A stretch of DNA of 64,000 bases. Origin: Nyssa sinensis (lineage: Eukaryota; Streptophyta; Magnoliopsida; Cornales; Nyssaceae). Shown one piece after another: positions 60,996 to 64,000 of the stretch (position 1 is the stretch's first letter; each line of letters opens with the position of its first letter). Location: assembly GCA_008638375.1 (NCBI GenBank), contig CM018036.1:7563892-7627891 (forward strand), written 5' to 3'. A program made the translations under genes and the position numbers. Under the pieces are notes generated by a model that searched no databases, had not been told where the DNA came from, and was given only the letters and a program-made list of their open reading frames with translations.

Positions 60996-62383
60996 CATGA
61001 TTTTTGAAAGCACCCTTTTATTATTATGTGGATTACAACGACAGAAGTTGTCAATGCCCACTGATTGAATATTGCAGGCAGATTGTTGATGTGGCATGAC
61101 ATGACATTGTACAATTTTCCCAAGTTGCATGCATGGAGAAATTCTTAATGAAAATTTTTTTACTTTCAAATTTATATTTTAAATAATTTAATATTAATAT
61201 GTAATAATCATATTAATTACATAATTTTAAATATCATTATCAATAATTAAGTATCATATCAAAAACATATATTTGGGATAAAAATTTTAAAAATAATTTT
61301 ATGAAATATAACATTACTTATTATTCATCGTTTTTGGTACAGTACATTCAAGTCAATAAACATTTATCACGTCAGAAAAAATATATATCAAATACTAATA
61401 TGATAAATATTCATTAGTTCGAATATAGCCACCCAAGACTTTGACAATAACAGCTCGCATGCATTTTCCTACCTCGTTGGAATAATGGTTCATACATATA
61501 TAACAGAATTAGGGAGGCAGAGCAGAGGAGGAAGAGAAGAAAAAAACGAGAGGAGGGAACGAGAAATAAAGAGAGAAAGCAAAGAGAAAAAAAATCCAAT
61601 ATTCTCTAATTCTTTAATATCAAAAATCTAATTAATTTAATATAAAACATGTCTTTATATACGTAACTACGAAATAATTTCAATCAAATCGAATTTTTAT
61701 GAAATAAGTAAATAAAACTTATCCTAAATTAAATATTTTAAATATAAAAATATAAATATAAATTAAATAAAAATAAAAATATAAAATAATATAATTCAAA
61801 TATAATTGGTTCATCTTTTTTGATTCCCATTATACAATTTTTAAAATAATATATGTTTGAAGAATTAACCAAATCATATATTAATTTGGTTGATTTTTCT
61901 TTTTTACTTAAAATTACATTTTTAGATACGATTTTAAAAATAATATGAATTTAAGAAATTAATCAAATCACATATTTTTAACCTCGCAAATTAATTATGA
62001 AATTCTGTTATAAAACTAATAATGAAATTGCATATTATAATTTTAAAAATAATATAAATTTTAAAAATAGTTAAAAAGTTACAAATTAAACCAAATCAAA
62101 ACTATATGAATTAAGTAAAAAATAGCAAAAATCATAGAAGTCACTGGAATGAATTCTCCTAGGTGCAGAACACCCAGTCACGTGTTGAAAACTATATGCC
62201 ACGCGCGACAATTGGCGCTTGAGATAAGCCTTTTTATTCGATCCATAAGATATTTTTTGATTTTTCGCCTTGTAAAGGAATATGAATTCCGTGATGGCTC
62301 TTTTCCCCGGAATCTGAATTTCATTCGAGTCCAAACAGAACAGGAAAAAGAAAACGCAACGAAGAGGAAAAGAAGAAACGTAA

Positions 62384-62405
62384 AGAGAGAGAGAGAGAGA
62401 GAGAG
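62384..62405. repeat. GA repeat in helicase 5' leader
   Basis: An uninterrupted (GA)n tract about 140 bases before the start codon. GA tracts are common in plant leaders and can bind GAGA-type factors; function here is not shown. Confidence 0.6.
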
Positions 62406-62543
62406 GAGAAATTAAAAGTTCCCCTTCCGCTTTGAAATTTGCGCCATTTGCTCTCGTGTTCGAGCCCTAATCCTTGCACTAGTAGCCTCTTCATCCATCG
62501 CCGCCGAGGTCACTAGAGGACCGAGCTCGTCTCTACGGCGGCC

Positions 62544-64000
<1,457 letters not shown>

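Larger units (their letters stand above)
60533..62543. other. Unit B end and upstream region of the helicase gene
   Basis: 60533-60895 is the last part that aligns with unit A (25950-26290). 61150-61330 resembles 19590-19690 of unit A, suggesting a further eroded unit. The rest is AT-rich without a gene. From about 62380 lies the 5' leader of the helicase gene with a GA microsatellite (62384-62405). Confidence 0.5.

Overview
This window is nuclear DNA of a dicot-like flowering plant. It is very AT-rich, its genes have GT-AG introns, microsatellites are frequent, and the repeats are typical of plants (Mutator-like, PIF/Harbinger, SINE, RTE-type LINE and LTR elements). Four host loci are supported: a PB1-domain protein gene (11155-11864, minus), two almost identical intronless lectin receptor kinase genes of the LecRK-S.1 type (21423-23405 and 32624-34603, plus), and the 5' part of a DEAD-box RNA helicase gene resembling Arabidopsis RH30 (62544 to the window end, plus). 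A short acidic C-terminal exon at 7391-7546 may be the tail of another gene or a relic.

The centre is a tandem segmental duplication. Unit A runs from about 12765 to 26290 and carries kinase 1. Unit B runs from about 27120 to about 60900 and carries kinase 2. Remains of a third unit lie at 26290-27120. Flanks align on both sides of both genes, so insertions can be read as gaps against the other copy. Unit A gained a 2.1 kb Mutator-like element (16292-18424) and a SINE (24294-24599). Unit B gained an 8.4 kb Mutator-like element carrying host gene fragments (34704-43151), a 1.15 kb one (44037-45188), a 6.5 kb block (about 46262-52792) holding another 1.9 kb Mutator-like element and a 230-bp tandem array, a 1.3 kb insertion with 8-bp target duplication (52837-54127), and a solo-LTR-like element (54242-60527) that is itself interrupted by a 4.4 kb PIF/Harbinger transposon (55298-59701).

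Several Mutator-like elements are gene-capturing. Recognisable cargo includes a CCR4-NOT subunit 3-like segment, a coiled-coil exon and other spliced exons in the 8.4 kb element, the N-terminus of an LRR57-like protein in the 1.15 kb element, and the first exon of a PABP-interacting CID-type RNA-binding protein with its PAM2 motif in the 1.9 kb element. The left end (1-11000) is mostly decayed mobile DNA: a LINE reverse transcriptase relic split by a SINE, and several MITE-like elements.

The host genes do not form a pathway. The main story is recent duplication of a membrane receptor kinase and later expansion of one copy's downstream flank by nested, gene-fragment-carrying transposons. No CRISPR, rRNA or convincing tRNA gene was seen.
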